Of a DNA stretch of 64,000 nt, positions 25,930-35,339 are shown one piece after another (position 1 is the first letter of the stretch; each line of letters begins with the position of its first letter). The notes beneath the pieces are model-generated. The model searched no databases and was not told the DNA's origin. It was given only the letters and a program-made list of their open reading frames with translations. The stretch covers positions 62,001 through 126,000 of the forward strand of contig NZ_BMXN01000004.1 of NCBI RefSeq assembly GCF_014651775.1. The letters run 5' to 3'. This DNA is from Vreelandella hamiltonii (GTDB taxonomy: Bacteria > Pseudomonadota > Gammaproteobacteria > Pseudomonadales > Halomonadaceae). The translations under genes were made by a program, and so were the position numbers.

Positions 25930-26658
25930 CTAGCCGCCCAAAAAGCTTTTTGCGACATCCGGGTCGGCCAGCAGCGCAGCCCCTGTGTCCGTGAAGCGGT
26001 TCTGCCCGGCGGCCAGCACAAAGCCCTTGTCGGCAATGGCCAGTGCCTGCTTGGCGTTCTGTTCGACCATCAAGATGCCAACGCCTGCGGCATTGATCTT
26101 TTTCACGCGGTCAAAGATTTCGTTCATGTAGAGTGGCGACAACCCCGCCGTGGGTTCGTCCAGCAGCAGCAGGCTGGGCTCTGCCATCAGAGCACGGCCC
26201 ATGGCCACCATCTGACGCTGGCCGCCCGACAGCTCCCCCGCCGGCTGATGGCGTTTCTCCACCAGCGGCGGGAAGAAGTCGTATACCTGCTCAAGCATGC
26301 GCTTGACGTTGTTGGGCTTCAGGTAGGCCCCCATCTCCAGGTTTTCCTTCACCGTCAGGCTGGGAAAGACGTTCTTCTCCTGAGGCACGAAGCCCATGCC
26401 ACGCTCCACCAGCTGATTCGGTGGCAGGTTGTGGATCGGCTGACCGTTGAGCAGTATTTCGCCCTGATTGACGTTGAGCAGGCCAAACACCGCCTTGAGC
26501 ATGGTCGATTTGCCTGCGCCGTTGGGGCCGACGATCACGCCGACCTCATCGGCGTACAGGGTCATGTCGACCCCGTTGAGGATATTCATGCTGCCATAGC
26601 CGCCGTGCACATGGCGCGCTTCGAGCAGCGGCTGGGGAGTTGCGGGGGTAGATGACAT
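25930..26658 (-). CDS. livF: ABC transporter ATP-binding protein
   Basis: The 242-aa ATPase has Walker A GPNGAGKST, the signature LSGGQRQMVAMGRAL and Walker B LLLLDEPTAGL, with the short C-terminus typical of LivF. It energises uptake with LivG. The ATG at 26658 (MSSTPATPQPLLEARHVHGG) is likely; a TTG five codons upstream is an alternative. It is followed closely by livH and lies about 100 bp after livG. Confidence 0.93.
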   Translation of the reverse strand: MSSTPATPQPLLEARHVHGGYGSMNILNGVDMTLYADEVGVIVGPNGAGKSTMLKAVFGLLNVNQGEILLNGQPIHNLPPNQLVERGMGFVPQEKNVFPSLTVKENLEMGAYLKPNNVKRMLEQVYDFFPPLVEKRHQPAGELSGGQRQMVAMGRALMAEPSLLLLDEPTAGLSPLYMNEIFDRVKKINAAGVGILMVEQNAKQALAIADKGFVLAAGQNRFTDTGAALLADPDVAKSFLGG

Positions 26659-26758
26659 AAGGTGTCTCAGCAAACGTCGCGCAGTGTTTCTGTCACGATC
26701 ATGTTGTTATCTCCATGCGCTGCCAGGCAGTGACATGGCGGTAGTGGGCTGCCGTGCG

Positions 26759-27529
26759 CTACGCGGCATCGGTCCCGAAATAAGCCTCGATCACGGCAGG
26801 GTTGTTCTGTATGTCCTTGATATGACCCTCGACCATGACGCTGCCTTGCGCCAGTACGATGACCGGGTCACACAGGCGAGAGATCATGTCCATATCATGC
26901 TCGATGACCAGGAAGGTGTAGCCCATCTCACGGTTGAGGCGCTCGATGTTGCCCATCAGGTCGCCCAGCAGGGTGCGGTTGACGCCGGCGGCAATCTCGT
27001 CGAGCAGCACTACCTTGGCATCGGTCATCATGGTGCGGCCCAGTTCCAGCAGTTTCTTCTGGCCACCAGAGAGGTTGCCCGCCAGCTCATTGCGCACGTG
27101 GTGCAGGCCCACGAAGTCGATGACTTCCAGCGCTCGCTGGCGCACCTCGTCCTCCTGCTGGCGCACCAGGCCCGGCTTGAACCAGGTGTTGAACAGGCTT
27201 TCCCCTGCCTGATGGGGGGGCACCATCATGAGATTTTCCAGCGCGCTCATCTGGCTGAATTCGTGGGCGATCTGAAAGGTGCGCAGCAGTCCCTTGTGAA
27301 AGCGCTGGTCGGCGCTGAGGGAGGTAATGTCTTCACCTTCCAGCAGGATGCGGCCGCTGTCCGGCGTGAGCGCCCCGGCAATCAGGTTGAACAGGGTCGA
27401 TTTGCCTGCCCCGTTGGGGCCAATCATGCCGGTGATCGAGCCCTTCTCCACGCGTATGGAGCAGTCGTTGATGACGTGTAACCCACCGAATGCCTTGTTG
27501 ACATGTTGTACTTCGATAAGGGGGTGCAT
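26759..27529 (-). CDS. livG: ABC transporter ATP-binding protein
   Basis: The 256-aa ATPase has Walker A GPNGAGKST, signature LSGGQKKLLELGR, Walker B VVLLDEIAAGV and the LivG-type C-terminal tail (NPAVIEAYFG). Walker B has DEIAAGV in place of the usual DEPxAGL, a variant also seen in some LivG-like proteins. The ATG at 27527-27529 follows GAGGAC at a good distance and is preferred over an in-frame start 13 codons upstream. The NSS transporter gene ends 82 bp upstream, so read-through from it is possible. Confidence 0.92.
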   Translation of the reverse strand: MHPLIEVQHVNKAFGGLHVINDCSIRVEKGSITGMIGPNGAGKSTLFNLIAGALTPDSGRILLEGEDITSLSADQRFHKGLLRTFQIAHEFSQMSALENLMMVPPHQAGESLFNTWFKPGLVRQQEDEVRQRALEVIDFVGLHHVRNELAGNLSGGQKKLLELGRTMMTDAKVVLLDEIAAGVNRTLLGDLMGNIERLNREMGYTFLVIEHDMDMISRLCDPVIVLAQGSVMVEGHIKDIQNNPAVIEAYFGTDAA

Positions 27530-27611
27530 GGTGTCCTCGGCAGGCAGGCGGCCAGGGCCGCCTGCCATCGCATGTTATTGTTGAAACCCATGATGTTGCG
27601 TTGGTCGGTAT

Positions 27612-29048
27612 CTAGCCTCTGGCTTGGCGAAGCCGCTGGCTGGCGGCAAAGGCTCCGACGATGACCAGCGCGCCCAGTGCGGGAATGGCATAGCCTTCCA
27701 CCTGGGGGAGCGTGCGCAAAAAGACGAACGAGACCGCGGCAGGGCCGACATAGCGCACCAGGAAGCGCCATGTCTTGAACCACGTCTGGTGGGTGCCCAG
27801 CTCTTTCATCACTTCGCTCTGGGTCAGGGCCCAGCCGGCGAACAGCGCGATCAGCAGGCCGCCCAGCGGCATGAAGATGTTGGTCAACAGCTCGATGAAA
27901 TCGAAGGCGCTGCGGCCAAACAGGGTGTGGAAAATCGTGCCCTCGGCCCAGACGTTGAAGCTGACCACCGTGAGCAGGCCCATGGCCCAGGCCGCCACGA
28001 CCATGATGGTGACCGCCTGAGGGCGCGTCATGTCGAAGCGCTCGACCAGAAACGCCGCGACCGGCTCGATCAGGGAGATGGACGAGCTGATGGCAGCGCC
28101 CAGCACCAGAATGAAGAATACGCCACCTACCAGCGCACCAAAGGGCATGTCGGCGAACGCCAGCGGCAGGGTCACGAACATCAGCCCCGGCCCCTGGCCG
28201 GTTTCCAGGCCTGCGCCGAACACCAGCGAGAAGATGGCCAGGCCCGCGACCATGGCCACGGCGGTGTCCACGAACGCCACGGCAATCGCCGTGCGGGTCA
28301 GCGATGCCTCGCTGGACATGTAAGCGCCATAGGCCATGATGGCGCCCATCCCCAGGCTCAGCGTGAAGAAGGATTGCCCCATCGCCTGCAGCCAGCCTTC
28401 CAGGCTCAGATCACCGATGTTGAACGTGAACAGGAAGCTGGCCGCCGCACCCACGTCTCCGTTGATGATGCCGTAGATCAGCACCACGATCAGGATGACG
28501 AACAGGGCGGGCATCATGATGCGCAGCCCCGATTCGATGCCCTTGTGGATGCCCATGCCCACGATCAAGGCCGACGCGGCGATGAACAGCGTGTGATAGA
28601 GCGTCATCAGCCCTGGCGAGGCCAGCAGCGCATTGAAGCCCTCGCCAATGGTCTGGGCATCGGCCCCGACCAGCGAGCCGGTCAGCATGAGCCAAGTGTA
28701 ATGCAGAGCCCAGCCCGCGATCACCGAGTAGAAACTCAGGATCAGAAAGGCCGAGGCGGCCCCCAGCCAGCCGATCGACTCCCAGGCGCGCGAGGTCTTG
28801 TGGGTGCGGGTCAAATGGCGCATGCCCATGATCGGGCTTTGGCGGCTGGTGCGGCCCAGCATGGTCTCGGCAATCAGAATGGGAATGCCCACGGCAAAGA
28901 TGGTCAGCGCATAGATCAGAATGAAAGCGCCACCGCCGTTTTCACCGGTGAGATAGGGAAAGCGCCAAAGGTTGCCCAGGCCAACGGCAGAGCCCACCGC
29001 TGCCAACAAGAAGGTGCCCTTGTGCGTCCAGACGTTATGACCGCTCAT
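27612..29048 (-). CDS. Sodium-dependent NSS-family transporter
   Basis: The 478-aa inner-membrane protein has about 12 predicted helices and begins with the NSS/SNF signature GSAVGLGNLWRFPYL followed by GENGGGAF, which forms the sodium and substrate site in LeuT. The substrate is probably an amino acid or related amine. I took the ATG at 29046-29048 because it gives the conserved N-terminus. No Shine-Dalgarno is evident before it, so initiation may be weak or leaderless. It lies upstream of livGFHM on the same strand. Confidence 0.9.
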   Translation of the reverse strand: MSGHNVWTHKGTFLLAAVGSAVGLGNLWRFPYLTGENGGGAFILIYALTIFAVGIPILIAETMLGRTSRQSPIMGMRHLTRTHKTSRAWESIGWLGAASAFLILSFYSVIAGWALHYTWLMLTGSLVGADAQTIGEGFNALLASPGLMTLYHTLFIAASALIVGMGIHKGIESGLRIMMPALFVILIVVLIYGIINGDVGAAASFLFTFNIGDLSLEGWLQAMGQSFFTLSLGMGAIMAYGAYMSSEASLTRTAIAVAFVDTAVAMVAGLAIFSLVFGAGLETGQGPGLMFVTLPLAFADMPFGALVGGVFFILVLGAAISSSISLIEPVAAFLVERFDMTRPQAVTIMVVAAWAMGLLTVVSFNVWAEGTIFHTLFGRSAFDFIELLTNIFMPLGGLLIALFAGWALTQSEVMKELGTHQTWFKTWRFLVRYVGPAAVSFVFLRTLPQVEGYAIPALGALVIVGAFAASQRLRQARG

Positions 29049-29255
29049 GTGAAGGAGTGTCCATGGTAGTGGTGTCGGATGGGGGTAGGTATCCAAACAC
29101 TTGTATGAATTGTAGCGTGATAGCGCCCCGAGGGCGTCAACGATTGCGTTACTGTGCGATAGAATGGCGACGCTTTCCAGCACGCTAGCGTTTAGGTTGC
29201 GTTAATGATGATATTTGTGGCCCGCCCAGCACAGTCGACCATGGGCTGAGGTAGC

Positions 29256-29281
29256 AAAAAGCCCGCACAGTGGCGGGCTTT
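29256..29281 (-). terminator. typA terminator
   Basis: Read on the minus strand, an 8-bp GC-rich stem (29259-29266 with 29273-29280) and six-base loop are followed by a T-run. It lies just after the typA stop. Confidence 0.8.
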
Positions 29282-29298
29282 CCATGGCAGCGATCCGT

Positions 29299-31125
29299 TT
29301 ACTTCTTGCTGGAACGCTTGCGCTCGTTCTCTTTCAGCAGCTTCTTGCGCAGGCGGATGAAGGTCGGCGTCACTTCGACCAGCTCGTCGGAGTCGAGGAA
29401 CTCGATGGCCTGTTCCAGCGTGAACTTCACCGGCGGTGTCAGCACGATGTTTTCATCGTTGCCTGACGCGCGCATGTTATCCAGCTTCTTACCCTTGGTG
29501 GGGTTGACCACCAGGTCGTTGGCGCGGCTGTGGATACCGACCAGCATGCCTTCGTACACTTCGGTACCGTGGTCGATGATCAGCTTGCCGCGGTCTTGCA
29601 GGGTATACAGAGCGTAGGCCAGCGCCTTGCCATCCACCATGGAGACCATGACGCCGTTACGACGCTCGATGGCGGCATCGGGCTTCAGCGGGCCGTAGTG
29701 GTCGAAGCGGCTGGTCAGGATGCCGGTGCCCGACGTCAAGGTCAGGAACTGGCCACGGAAACCGATCAAGCCACGTGCCGGGATCATGAAGTCGAGACGC
29801 ACACGGCCCTTGCCATCCGGGTTCATGTTGGTCAGCTCGCCCTTGCGGTAGCCCAGCTCTTCCATGATCGAGCCCTGATGCTGCTCTTCACAGTCGATGA
29901 TGACCTCTTCGTAGGGCTCCTGCTTGATGCCGTCGATCTCCTTGATGATGACCTCGGGACGGCCAACGGCCAGCTCGAAGCCTTCACGGCGCATGGTTTC
30001 GATCAGCACCGACAGGTGCAGCTCGCCACGCCCGGAGACCTTGAACTTCTCGGGCGTTTCGCCCTGCTCGACGCGCAGCGCCACGTTGTGGATCAGCTCC
30101 TGGTCCAGGCGATCCTTGATGTTGCGGCTGGTGACGAACTTGCCATCCTTGCCTGCGAACGGCGAATCGTTGACCTGGAAGGTCATCGAGACGGTGGGCT
30201 CGTCTACGGACAGCGGCGGCAGCGCATCGACGGCGCTCGGGTCACACAGGGTGTCCGAGATGGACAGCTCTTCGATACCGGTGATGCACACGATATCGCC
30301 AGCGGTGGCTTCGGTGGTCTGCACGCGCTCGAGGCCCATGTGAGTCATGACCTGACCGATCTTGCCCTTGCGCACCTTGCCATCCACGCCGATCACCGAG
30401 ATCTGCTGGTTGGGCTTCACGGAACCGCGCTTGATGCGGCCCAGGCCGATGACGCCGACGTAGCTGTTATAGTCCAGGGCAGAAATCTGCATCTGGAAGG
30501 GGCCGTCCACTTCGACTTTCGGCGGCTCGACGATATCGACGATAGCCTGGAACATCGGGTCCATGTTCTCGGCCAGCTCTTCCGGGTCCATGCCCGCAAT
30601 GCCGTTCAGGGCCGAGCAGTAGATGATCGGGAAGTCGAGCTGGTCGTCGGTGGCGCCCAGGTTGTCGAACAGATCGAAGATCTGGTCGATGACCCAGTCG
30701 GGACGCGCGCCGGGGCGGTCGATCTTGTTGACCACCACGATAGGCTTGAGGCCCTGTGAGAAAGCTTTCTGGGTCACGAAGCGGGTCTGTGGCATCGGGC
30801 CATCGACGGCGTCGACCAGCAGCAGCACAGAGTCCACCATGGACATGACGCGCTCTACTTCACCACCGAAGTCGGCGTGCCCAGGGGTGTCCACGATGTT
30901 GATGTGGTAATCCTTGCCATTGCCATCTTGCCACTGAATAGCAGTGTTCTTGGCCAGGATGGTGATACCACGCTCCTTCTCCTGGTCATTGGAGTCCATG
31001 ATACGCTCTTGGCCTTCGGCCTTGCGGTCGAGCGTTCCAGACTGGCTTAACAGTTTGTCTACCAAGGTAGTTTTACCGTGGTCAACGTGGGCAATAATGG
31101 CAATGTTGCGAAGATTCTCGATCAC
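29299..31125 (-). CDS. typA: Translational GTPase TypA/BipA
   Basis: TypA is a ribosome-bound GTPase that helps 50S assembly and stress adaptation. The 608-aa protein starts with GTG as [20 protein letters not shown], containing the P-loop [21 protein letters not shown] and NKIDRPGAR complete the G domain, and the EF-G-like domains and TypA-specific C-terminal domain follow. AGGA lies seven bases before the GTG. A TATAAT (complement at 31156-31161) about 30 bases upstream is probably its -10 box, though no clear -35 was found. The length matches E. coli BipA. Confidence 0.96.
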   Translation of the reverse strand: MIENLRNIAIIAHVDHGKTTLVDKLLSQSGTLDRKAEGQERIMDSNDQEKERGITILAKNTAIQWQDGNGKDYHINIVDTPGHADFGGEVERVMSMVDSVLLLVDAVDGPMPQTRFVTQKAFSQGLKPIVVVNKIDRPGARPDWVIDQIFDLFDNLGATDDQLDFPIIYCSALNGIAGMDPEELAENMDPMFQAIVDIVEPPKVEVDGPFQMQISALDYNSYVGVIGLGRIKRGSVKPNQQISVIGVDGKVRKGKIGQVMTHMGLERVQTTEATAGDIVCITGIEELSISDTLCDPSAVDALPPLSVDEPTVSMTFQVNDSPFAGKDGKFVTSRNIKDRLDQELIHNVALRVEQGETPEKFKVSGRGELHLSVLIETMRREGFELAVGRPEVIIKEIDGIKQEPYEEVIIDCEEQHQGSIMEELGYRKGELTNMNPDGKGRVRLDFMIPARGLIGFRGQFLTLTSGTGILTSRFDHYGPLKPDAAIERRNGVMVSMVDGKALAYALYTLQDRGKLIIDHGTEVYEGMLVGIHSRANDLVVNPTKGKKLDNMRASGNDENIVLTPPVKFTLEQAIEFLDSDELVEVTPTFIRLRKKLLKENERKRSSKK

Positions 31126-31288
31126 GACGCGATCCTGCTGGAAAAATAGGGCGGCATTATAGGGTCTGGGTACGGTCCACTACCAGCGCTGTCTTAAATA
31201 AAGCACCAAGTCAATAACCTAAACGCGGCAGTTTTCGCCTTCATGACGGTTCCGTTAAGATAGGCGTTTTCCCAGTTGGGGCAGGCAC

Positions 31289-32272
31289 ATGACCATCGGT
31301 AACCTGATGCGTTTGTTGAGCGATGGCGAGGTTCATTCCGGTGAACAGTTAGGGGAGGCGTTAGGCGTTTCCCGAGCCGCCGTGTGGAAACAGTTGAAGA
31401 AACTCGAAGCGCTGGGCGTCGAGCTGGTCGCCGTCAAAGGGCGAGGCTATCGCCTGGCTTACCCGCTCGAGCCGTTGGATGGCGCGCGTATCGTCGAACG
31501 GCTACCTGCGGATGCCCGCCACCTGCTGGCGCGCCTGTTCGTCGAAGACCAGCTGCCTTCCAGCAACGAATACTTGCGTGAGCGGTTTTCACAGGGCGCA
31601 GGCCACGGTGAAGTGTGTTTCGTCGAGCTGCAGACGGCAGGGCGAGGCCGACGAGGTCGCGTCTGGTCGACGCCTTGGGGGCAGAGCCTGATGGTATCCA
31701 TGGGCTGGCGCTTCGAGTCCGGCGTCAATGCTCTGGAGGGGCTGAGTCTGGCGGTGGGCGTCGTGGTCTCTCAAGTGCTCGAACAGTATGGCGTGGCGCC
31801 CAAGCTGAAGTGGCCCAACGACGTGCTGCTGGCCGAACAAGGGGATGAGCTTGGCAAGCTCGCGGGTATTCTGATCGAAGTGACGGGGGATGCCGCAGGC
31901 CCCTGTGAAGTAGTGATCGGCATTGGCATGAACTTGATGCTGCCCGATAGCCTGCGAGCGACCATCGACCAGCCGGTGGCCGCATTGTTCGATGCGCAGC
32001 CCGGAATCTCGCGCAACCAGCTGGCGGCGGACATGGTGTCGGGGTTGCTGAGCATGCTGGCGGGGTTCGAAGCCAGCGGATTTGCACCCTGGCTCGATGC
32101 CTGGAACCAGCGCCATGCCTATTCTGGGCTGCCCATCCGGGTCATTCAGGGGGAGCGCACCAGCGACGCCGTTGCAGGCGATGTCGATGAAAGTGGTAAC
32201 CTGTGGGTTACTGAAAACGGTCACTCGCGACGCCTGTCGGGCGGTGAGATCAGCGTACGTAGGCGTCTATGA
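31289..32272 (+). CDS. birA: Biotin--protein ligase and biotin operon repressor
   Basis: BirA attaches biotin to acetyl-CoA carboxylase and, through its N-terminal helix-turn-helix, can repress biotin genes. The 327-aa protein has the HTH (SGEQLGEALGVSRAAVWKQL at about residues 17-36) and the ligase motif TAGRGRRGRVWSTPWG. LKWPNDVLL and GIGMNL contribute to the biotin and ATP site. It overlaps coaX by four bases (ATGA), the usual birA-coaX pair of pseudomonads and halomonads. Confidence 0.95.
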   Translation: MTIGNLMRLLSDGEVHSGEQLGEALGVSRAAVWKQLKKLEALGVELVAVKGRGYRLAYPLEPLDGARIVERLPADARHLLARLFVEDQLPSSNEYLRERFSQGAGHGEVCFVELQTAGRGRRGRVWSTPWGQSLMVSMGWRFESGVNALEGLSLAVGVVVSQVLEQYGVAPKLKWPNDVLLAEQGDELGKLAGILIEVTGDAAGPCEVVIGIGMNLMLPDSLRATIDQPVAALFDAQPGISRNQLAADMVSGLLSMLAGFEASGFAPWLDAWNQRHAYSGLPIRVIQGERTSDAVAGDVDESGNLWVTENGHSRRLSGGEISVRRRL

Positions 32273-33108
32273 TTCTGGATTTGGATATCGGCAACACGCT
32301 GTCGAAGTGGCGTCTCAAGGATTCCGAAAGCAGCGAGATCCGTTCCCGTGGGGCCGTATGGACCCGGGAGGAGTGGCGTCCAGGGGCAGACATTCCTGAC
32401 CTGGGCGTCGTGGAAGCCGTACGTATTTCCAGCGTGGCCAGGGCTGCCGTGCTGGAAGAAACCGTCGCCTTGCTGCGCCGTCAGGTGCGGCAGGTTCATG
32501 TGGCGCGCTCGACGCCCGAAGCGTTGGGCGTCGTCAATGGCTATGAGGAGCCTGGCCGCCTGGGCGTAGACCGGTGGATGGGGGCGCTGGCAGGTTACCA
32601 GCTGGCCGGTGGCTGCTGTGCGGTGGATTGCGGCAGTGCCATTACCATCGACTTCGTGTTGCCGGGCGGCGTGCATCTGGGGGGCTTCATCATTCCAGGT
32701 TTGCGATTGATGAAAGAGAGCCTCAAGCTGGGCACTCGCAATGTGGCCATCGACCCCGACAGCGAGGCCGACGCGCTGCTGGAGCCAGGCAGGCGTACGG
32801 TGGATGCCGTCAACCATGGCATCTACATGGCGGCGGTCAGTGCCATCAATCGTATTTACAGTGAAGTATGCGACCAGCAGGGGGTGGCGCTGCCCATGCT
32901 GCTGACCGGGGGAGATGCGCGCGTGGTGTCGCGCGGGGTCCAGGTGCCCCATGCCGTCTGGCCCGACATGGTATATGGCGGTCTCGAAGCCACATTTCCG
33001 CTGACCTTTGCCGAGCGCGCAGGCAAGATGTCGGGGGCGCCGCGGGTGCCGGAGCCGGTTTCGTTGGAAAAAATTCGCGCGGGGCTTGCATTCTCCATGC
33101 TGCTTTGA
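32269..33108 (+). CDS. coaX: Type III pantothenate kinase
   Basis: CoaX phosphorylates pantothenate, the first step of coenzyme A synthesis. The 279-aa protein has the N-terminal phosphate motif DLDIGNTLSKW, the catalytic-site patches GVDRWMG and DCGSAITIDFV, and the C-terminal LLTGGDA. It is slightly longer than the typical 240-260 aa. The ATG overlaps the birA stop. The tRNA promoter follows about 110 bp downstream with no strong terminator between them. Confidence 0.93.
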   Translation: MILDLDIGNTLSKWRLKDSESSEIRSRGAVWTREEWRPGADIPDLGVVEAVRISSVARAAVLEETVALLRRQVRQVHVARSTPEALGVVNGYEEPGRLGVDRWMGALAGYQLAGGCCAVDCGSAITIDFVLPGGVHLGGFIIPGLRLMKESLKLGTRNVAIDPDSEADALLEPGRRTVDAVNHGIYMAAVSAINRIYSEVCDQQGVALPMLLTGGDARVVSRGVQVPHAVWPDMVYGGLEATFPLTFAERAGKMSGAPRVPEPVSLEKIRAGLAFSMLL

Positions 33109-33216
33109 CAGAATGCAGCGCGTTCCAAAGCAGATGCAGTCAAGACGAATGGCTTGCAAAGCTGATTGATTCAATCGGCAAGCAAGTGAAAGCCTCGAAA
33201 ATAAAGAGCTTTTGGC

Positions 33217-33244
33217 TTGACACTGTTTTGAAGGCTGGCATAAT
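33217..33244 (+). promoter_or_regulatory. tRNA operon promoter
   Basis: TTGACA (33217-33222) is separated by 16 bp from CATAAT (33239-33244). The expected transcription start is a few bases before the tRNA-Tyr remnant. Confidence 0.75.
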
Positions 33245-33258
33245 ATGCCGCCACAGAT

Positions 33259-33301
33259 GGAGACGAAAGCTTCGAAGGTTCGAATCCTTCCCTCTCCACC
33301 A
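33259..33301 (+). pseudogene. Truncated tRNA-Tyr
   Basis: Only 43 nt remain of a tRNA normally about 85 nt. The variable-arm tail, the T-arm (GGTTCGAATCC) and the 3' acceptor CCTCTCC plus ACCA are intact, and the first five bases GGAGA could be the 5' acceptor. The D-arm, the anticodon arm with GTA and most of the variable arm are missing (about 42 nt). Tyr is the expected identity from the sequence CTTCGAAGGTTCGAATCC and the conserved Tyr-Gly-Thr order. It cannot function as written. A sequence or assembly deletion is a serious alternative. Confidence 0.8.
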
Positions 33302-33406
33302 GATTGTATGGGCACTGAGCTGTCAGTGTCTGTGAATGAAAAGCCGGTAAGCGGGCATTAGCTACTGTTTCTCGTGCAGCGGATTGTCATTCTTTAGGCA
33401 AGTTCG

Positions 33407-33480
<74 letters not shown>

Positions 33481-33494
33481 GTTTGATGTGTTTA

Positions 33495-33569
33495 GCTCAT
33501 GTAGCTCAGGGGTAGAGCACACCCTTGGTAAGGGTGAGGTCGACGGTTCAATTCCGTCCATGAGCTCCA
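33495..33569 (+). tRNA. tRNA-Thr (anticodon GGT)
   Basis: The 75-nt cloverleaf has acceptor arms GCTCATG and CATGAGC, anticodon GGT in loop TTGGTAA, T-arm GGTTCAATTCC and an encoded CCA. It lies 14 bp after tRNA-Gly. Confidence 0.95.
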
Positions 33570-33579
33570 TATTGCGAAG

Positions 33580-33604
33580 AAAGCGAGCGATGCTCGCTTT
33601 TTTT
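33580..33604 (+). terminator. Terminator after tRNA-Thr
   Basis: A 9-bp stem (33580-33588 with 33592-33600) with loop GAT runs into seven T residues. It ends the Tyr-Gly-Thr unit, at the position where many relatives carry tufB. Confidence 0.9.
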
Positions 33605-33638
33605 GTCTTCGCCCACGGCAGTGGGTGTGGTGTAAGGG

Positions 33639-33667
33639 TTGTCAGGCGGAAAAATCTCCGCTATCAT
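33639..33667 (+). promoter_or_regulatory. Promoter of tRNA-Trp-secE-nusG
   Basis: TTGTCA (33639-33644), a 17-bp spacer and TATCAT (33662-33667) make a strong sigma-70-type promoter 45 bp before tRNA-Trp. Confidence 0.8.
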
Positions 33668-33712
33668 GGCGCCCGCTCTTGCGCAGGTAATAAATTGCGC
33701 ATTTGACGATAC

Positions 33713-33788
<76 letters not shown>

Positions 33789-33859
33789 ATCTTCCCCAGG
33801 TTGGCAAGTCTTTCTAGAATTCCTTTGTCGCTCGCTGCACCCTTAGGAGTCTCGTTTTT

Positions 33860-34243
33860 ATGAAGCCTAGTTCCGTAAAACATGGCGATGAGGTGCAACA
33901 GACGCGCCATGACGGGCTCAAGTGGGCGGCGGCTGTGGCGCTGCTTGTTGTTGCAGTCGTTGGTAATACCTATTTCACCGATATTGGCCTGCTCTATCGT
34001 GTCCTGGGTGTCGTTGTGCTGTGTGCGTTGGCAGGATTGATTGCGCTGACCACCGCCAAGGGTCGCGACCTGATCGAGCTTGCTGTCAGCGCCAAGAAAG
34101 AGATTCAGCGCGTTGTATGGCCAACCCGTCCTGAAACCATTCAAACGACCGCCATCGTACTGGTGGCTGTGCTGGTGGTAGGGTTGATGCTGTGGTTGAT
34201 TGACACTCTTCTTGGCTGGGCGATGTCCGGCGTTATTGGTTAG
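33860..34243 (+). CDS. secE: Preprotein translocase subunit SecE
   Basis: SecE clamps SecY in the inner-membrane translocon. The 127-aa protein has the three-helix form of gammaproteobacteria: membrane segments at about residues 18-37, 42-62 and 95-120, and the conserved amphipathic stretch [17 protein letters not shown] before the last helix. AGGAG lies 12 bases before the ATG. nusG follows after 8 bp. Confidence 0.96.
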   Translation: MKPSSVKHGDEVQQTRHDGLKWAAAVALLVVAVVGNTYFTDIGLLYRVLGVVVLCALAGLIALTTAKGRDLIELAVSAKKEIQRVVWPTRPETIQTTAIVLVAVLVVGLMLWLIDTLLGWAMSGVIG

Positions 34244-34251
34244 GAGTTTTC

Positions 34252-34785
34252 ATGTCCAAACGTTGGTACGTCGTCCACGCTTATTCCGGCTTTGAAAAGC
34301 ATGTCATGCGCTCGCTGATCGAGCGTGTGAAAATGTATGGCATGGAAGATCGCTTTGGCGAAATCCTGGTGCCGACGGAAGAAGTGGTCGAGATGCGCGA
34401 CGGCAAGCGCCGCAAGAGTGAGCGCAAGTTTTATCCTGGTTATGTGCTGGTCGAGATGGAGATGGTCGACGAAACCTGGCATCTGGTGAACGAAACGCCG
34501 CGTGTCATGGGGTTCATCGGTGGCACCAAAGAGAAGCCGGCGCCCATCACCAGTCGCGAAGCCGAAGCCATCCTTCGTCGTGTGAAGGACGGCACCGACA
34601 AGCCGCGTCCCAAGACCATGTTCGAGCCGGGTCAGTCCGTGCGTGTCATCGATGGTCCGTTCGCCGATTTCAACGGTGTCGTTGAAGAGGTGAACTACGA
34701 CAAGAGCCGTCTGCAGGTCAGCGTGCTGATCTTCGGTCGCGCGACGCCTGTAGAGCTAGAGTTCTCTCAGGTAGAAAAAGAGTAA
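34252..34785 (+). CDS. nusG: Transcription termination/antitermination factor NusG
   Basis: NusG binds RNA polymerase beta' and links it to Rho or to ribosomal protein S10. The 177-aa protein has the NGN domain ([15 protein letters not shown] at the start, [10 protein letters not shown] in the middle) and the C-terminal KOW domain ([18 protein letters not shown]). It is immediately downstream of secE. Length and domains are standard. Confidence 0.97.
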   Translation: MSKRWYVVHAYSGFEKHVMRSLIERVKMYGMEDRFGEILVPTEEVVEMRDGKRRKSERKFYPGYVLVEMEMVDETWHLVNETPRVMGFIGGTKEKPAPITSREAEAILRRVKDGTDKPRPKTMFEPGQSVRVIDGPFADFNGVVEEVNYDKSRLQVSVLIFGRATPVELEFSQVEKE

Positions 34786-34905
34786 TTTCAAATTGTTGCA
34801 GGATGGTGCCGAGGGTGCCGTCCTGGATTCATGTAAAGCAGCCCCGCGCTGCTTTACGCGTACCGGGGAGCCGTCAGGCGTTATCACCCAATTGGAGTAA
34901 TTATC
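34786..34905 (+). promoter_or_regulatory. Leader before rplK with stem-loop
   Basis: The 120-bp gap holds a 9-bp stem (34833-34841 with 34849-34857). In E. coli the L1 repressor binds the L11 leader. This hairpin and the following CCGGGGAGCCGTC region are candidates for the equivalent site, but the L1 motif was not verified. Confidence 0.4.
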
Positions 34906-35337
34906 ATGGCCAAGAAAGTACAGGCTTATATCAAACTGCAGGTTGCTGCAGGTAAAGCCAACCCGAGTCCGCCCGTAGGCCCCGCGCTGGGTCAGCACGG
35001 CGTGAACATCATGGAATTCTGTAAGGCGTTCAACGCCGCGACTCAAGAGATTGAGCCGGGCCTGCCGACGCCTGTCGTGATTACCGTCTACTCAGACCGT
35101 AGCTTCACGTTCGTCACCAAGACGCCGCCTGCTGCCGTACTGCTGAAAAAAGCAGCGGGCATCAAGTCCGGTTCTGGTGAGCCGAACAAGAAGAAGGTTG
35201 GCACCGTGACACGTGCACAGCTGGAAGAGATCGCCAAGACCAAAGAGCCTGACATGACGGCTGCTGATCTTGAAGCCGCAGTGCGTACCATCGCTGGTAG
35301 CGCTCGCAGCATGGGCTTAAACGTGGAGGGTCTCTAA
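34906..35337 (+). CDS. rplK: 50S ribosomal protein L11
   Basis: L11 forms part of the GTPase-associated centre on 23S rRNA. The 143-aa protein has the Pro-rich N-terminal domain ([20 protein letters not shown]) and the rRNA-binding C-terminal domain ending [27 protein letters not shown] precedes the ATG. rplA follows after two bases. Confidence 0.98.
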   Translation: MAKKVQAYIKLQVAAGKANPSPPVGPALGQHGVNIMEFCKAFNAATQEIEPGLPTPVVITVYSDRSFTFVTKTPPAAVLLKKAAGIKSGSGEPNKKKVGTVTRAQLEEIAKTKEPDMTAADLEAAVRTIAGSARSMGLNVEGL

Positions 35338-35339
35338 TC

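Noticed and set aside
27624..29069. A 481-codon plus-strand frame over the NSS transporter gene
   Set aside because: Extremely rich in Gln, His, Arg and Gly, no recognisable domain; it is the antisense of a hydrophobic membrane protein.
29060..29150. TTGACG and TACAAT before the NSS transporter as its promoter
   Set aside because: The spacing is about 20 bp, too long for a confident sigma-70 promoter without further evidence.
33259..33301. Tyr remnant as a new small RNA
   Set aside because: Every base of its 3' half matches a tRNA-Tyr T-arm, acceptor and CCA; a truncated tRNA explains it better.
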